DNA of 64,000 nt from Klebsormidium nitens (Eukaryota; Streptophyta; Klebsormidiophyceae; Klebsormidiales; Klebsormidiaceae), in contig DF236951.1 in the NCBI GenBank assembly GCA_000708835.1, positions 372,101-436,100 on the forward strand. Direction: 5' to 3'. A program made the position numbers and the translations under genes. The notes below the pieces were generated by a model. The model was not told the DNA's origin. It made no database searches and saw nothing but the letters and a program-made list of their open reading frames with translations. Below, piece by piece: positions 63,727 to 64,000 of the stretch. Within the stretch, counting starts at the first letter, position 1. The number at the start of each line of letters is the position of its first letter.

Positions 63727-64000
63727 CTGCAAAGGTCAAACAGGTCTGTCAGGCCAGTGTCTTGGAACACAACCTGCTCTAACACGAGTCTAGTCTGTTC
63801 AGTGACTGCTTTGAAGACCCTTCACTCAACACGAATGGATCACTGTTCTGATCTTGCTTCACCAAGCCAAACCCACACTCAAACGACTGGGTGTTCAACT
63901 GTTCGGAACAGCGATCATTCTCCTTTTACTACCATCCTTTTTTACGCCGAGCCGTGAGACCAGCAGATCAGCCACTATATTGCGGAATGCTGGCATCATA

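Overview
The window is nuclear DNA from a photosynthetic eukaryote. Its genes are split by many GT-AG introns, mostly 100-1,000 bp. They encode plastid proteins (a phosphoenolpyruvate/phosphate translocator and a chlorophyllase) and the plant-type form of a giant HEAT-repeat protein (SGR6/MROH1). This mix points to the green lineage, most likely a streptophyte alga of the Klebsormidium kind. The organism is an inference; the plastid genes and intron structure are read directly from the sequence. Gene models were assembled by eye from splice sites and protein-family landmarks. Where exon phases sum correctly, this is stated.

Layout, left to right. (1) 1-11745, minus: SGR6/MROH1 HEAT-repeat gene, 3' end outside the window. 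(2) 11746-12419: divergent promoter with bZIP-type palindromes. (3) 12420-13489, plus: MYND zinc-finger protein whose two fingers lie in different frames. (4) 14837-21114, minus: nine-exon chlorophyllase with a lumen-type N-terminus and a long C-terminal extension. (5) 21115-23302: gene-poor, with one decayed coding remnant. (6) 23303-30816, minus: ten-exon erythromycin-esterase-like hydrolase of bacterial type with an organelle-like presequence. (7) 31943-37151, plus: nine-exon phosphoenolpyruvate/phosphate translocator. (8) 38478-43601, minus: RRP1/NOP52 nucleolar rRNA-processing protein. (9) 43602-48821: long gene-poor stretch with a 335-bp MITE-like element. (10) 48822-51926, plus: low-complexity protein of unknown function. 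(11) 52913-60226, minus: U4/U6 snRNP protein PRP4 with seven WD40 repeats. (12) 61281-62147, plus: acylphosphatase. (13) 63159-63726, minus: C-terminal exons of a UBE2C/UBC19-type ubiquitin-conjugating enzyme, 5' end outside the window.

The genes are mostly unrelated housekeeping and plastid functions, as usual in a eukaryotic genome, so no operon logic applies. The most unusual signal is structural. In the esterase and PRP4 genes, exon edges are repeated as decaying tandem copies inside the neighbouring introns, with unit spacings of about 40-220 bp. Many copies keep a usable splice donor or acceptor, and some keep the reading frame. At least two exons show this on both sides. These ladders look like repeated duplication of exon-intron junctions and would provide ready-made alternative splice sites.
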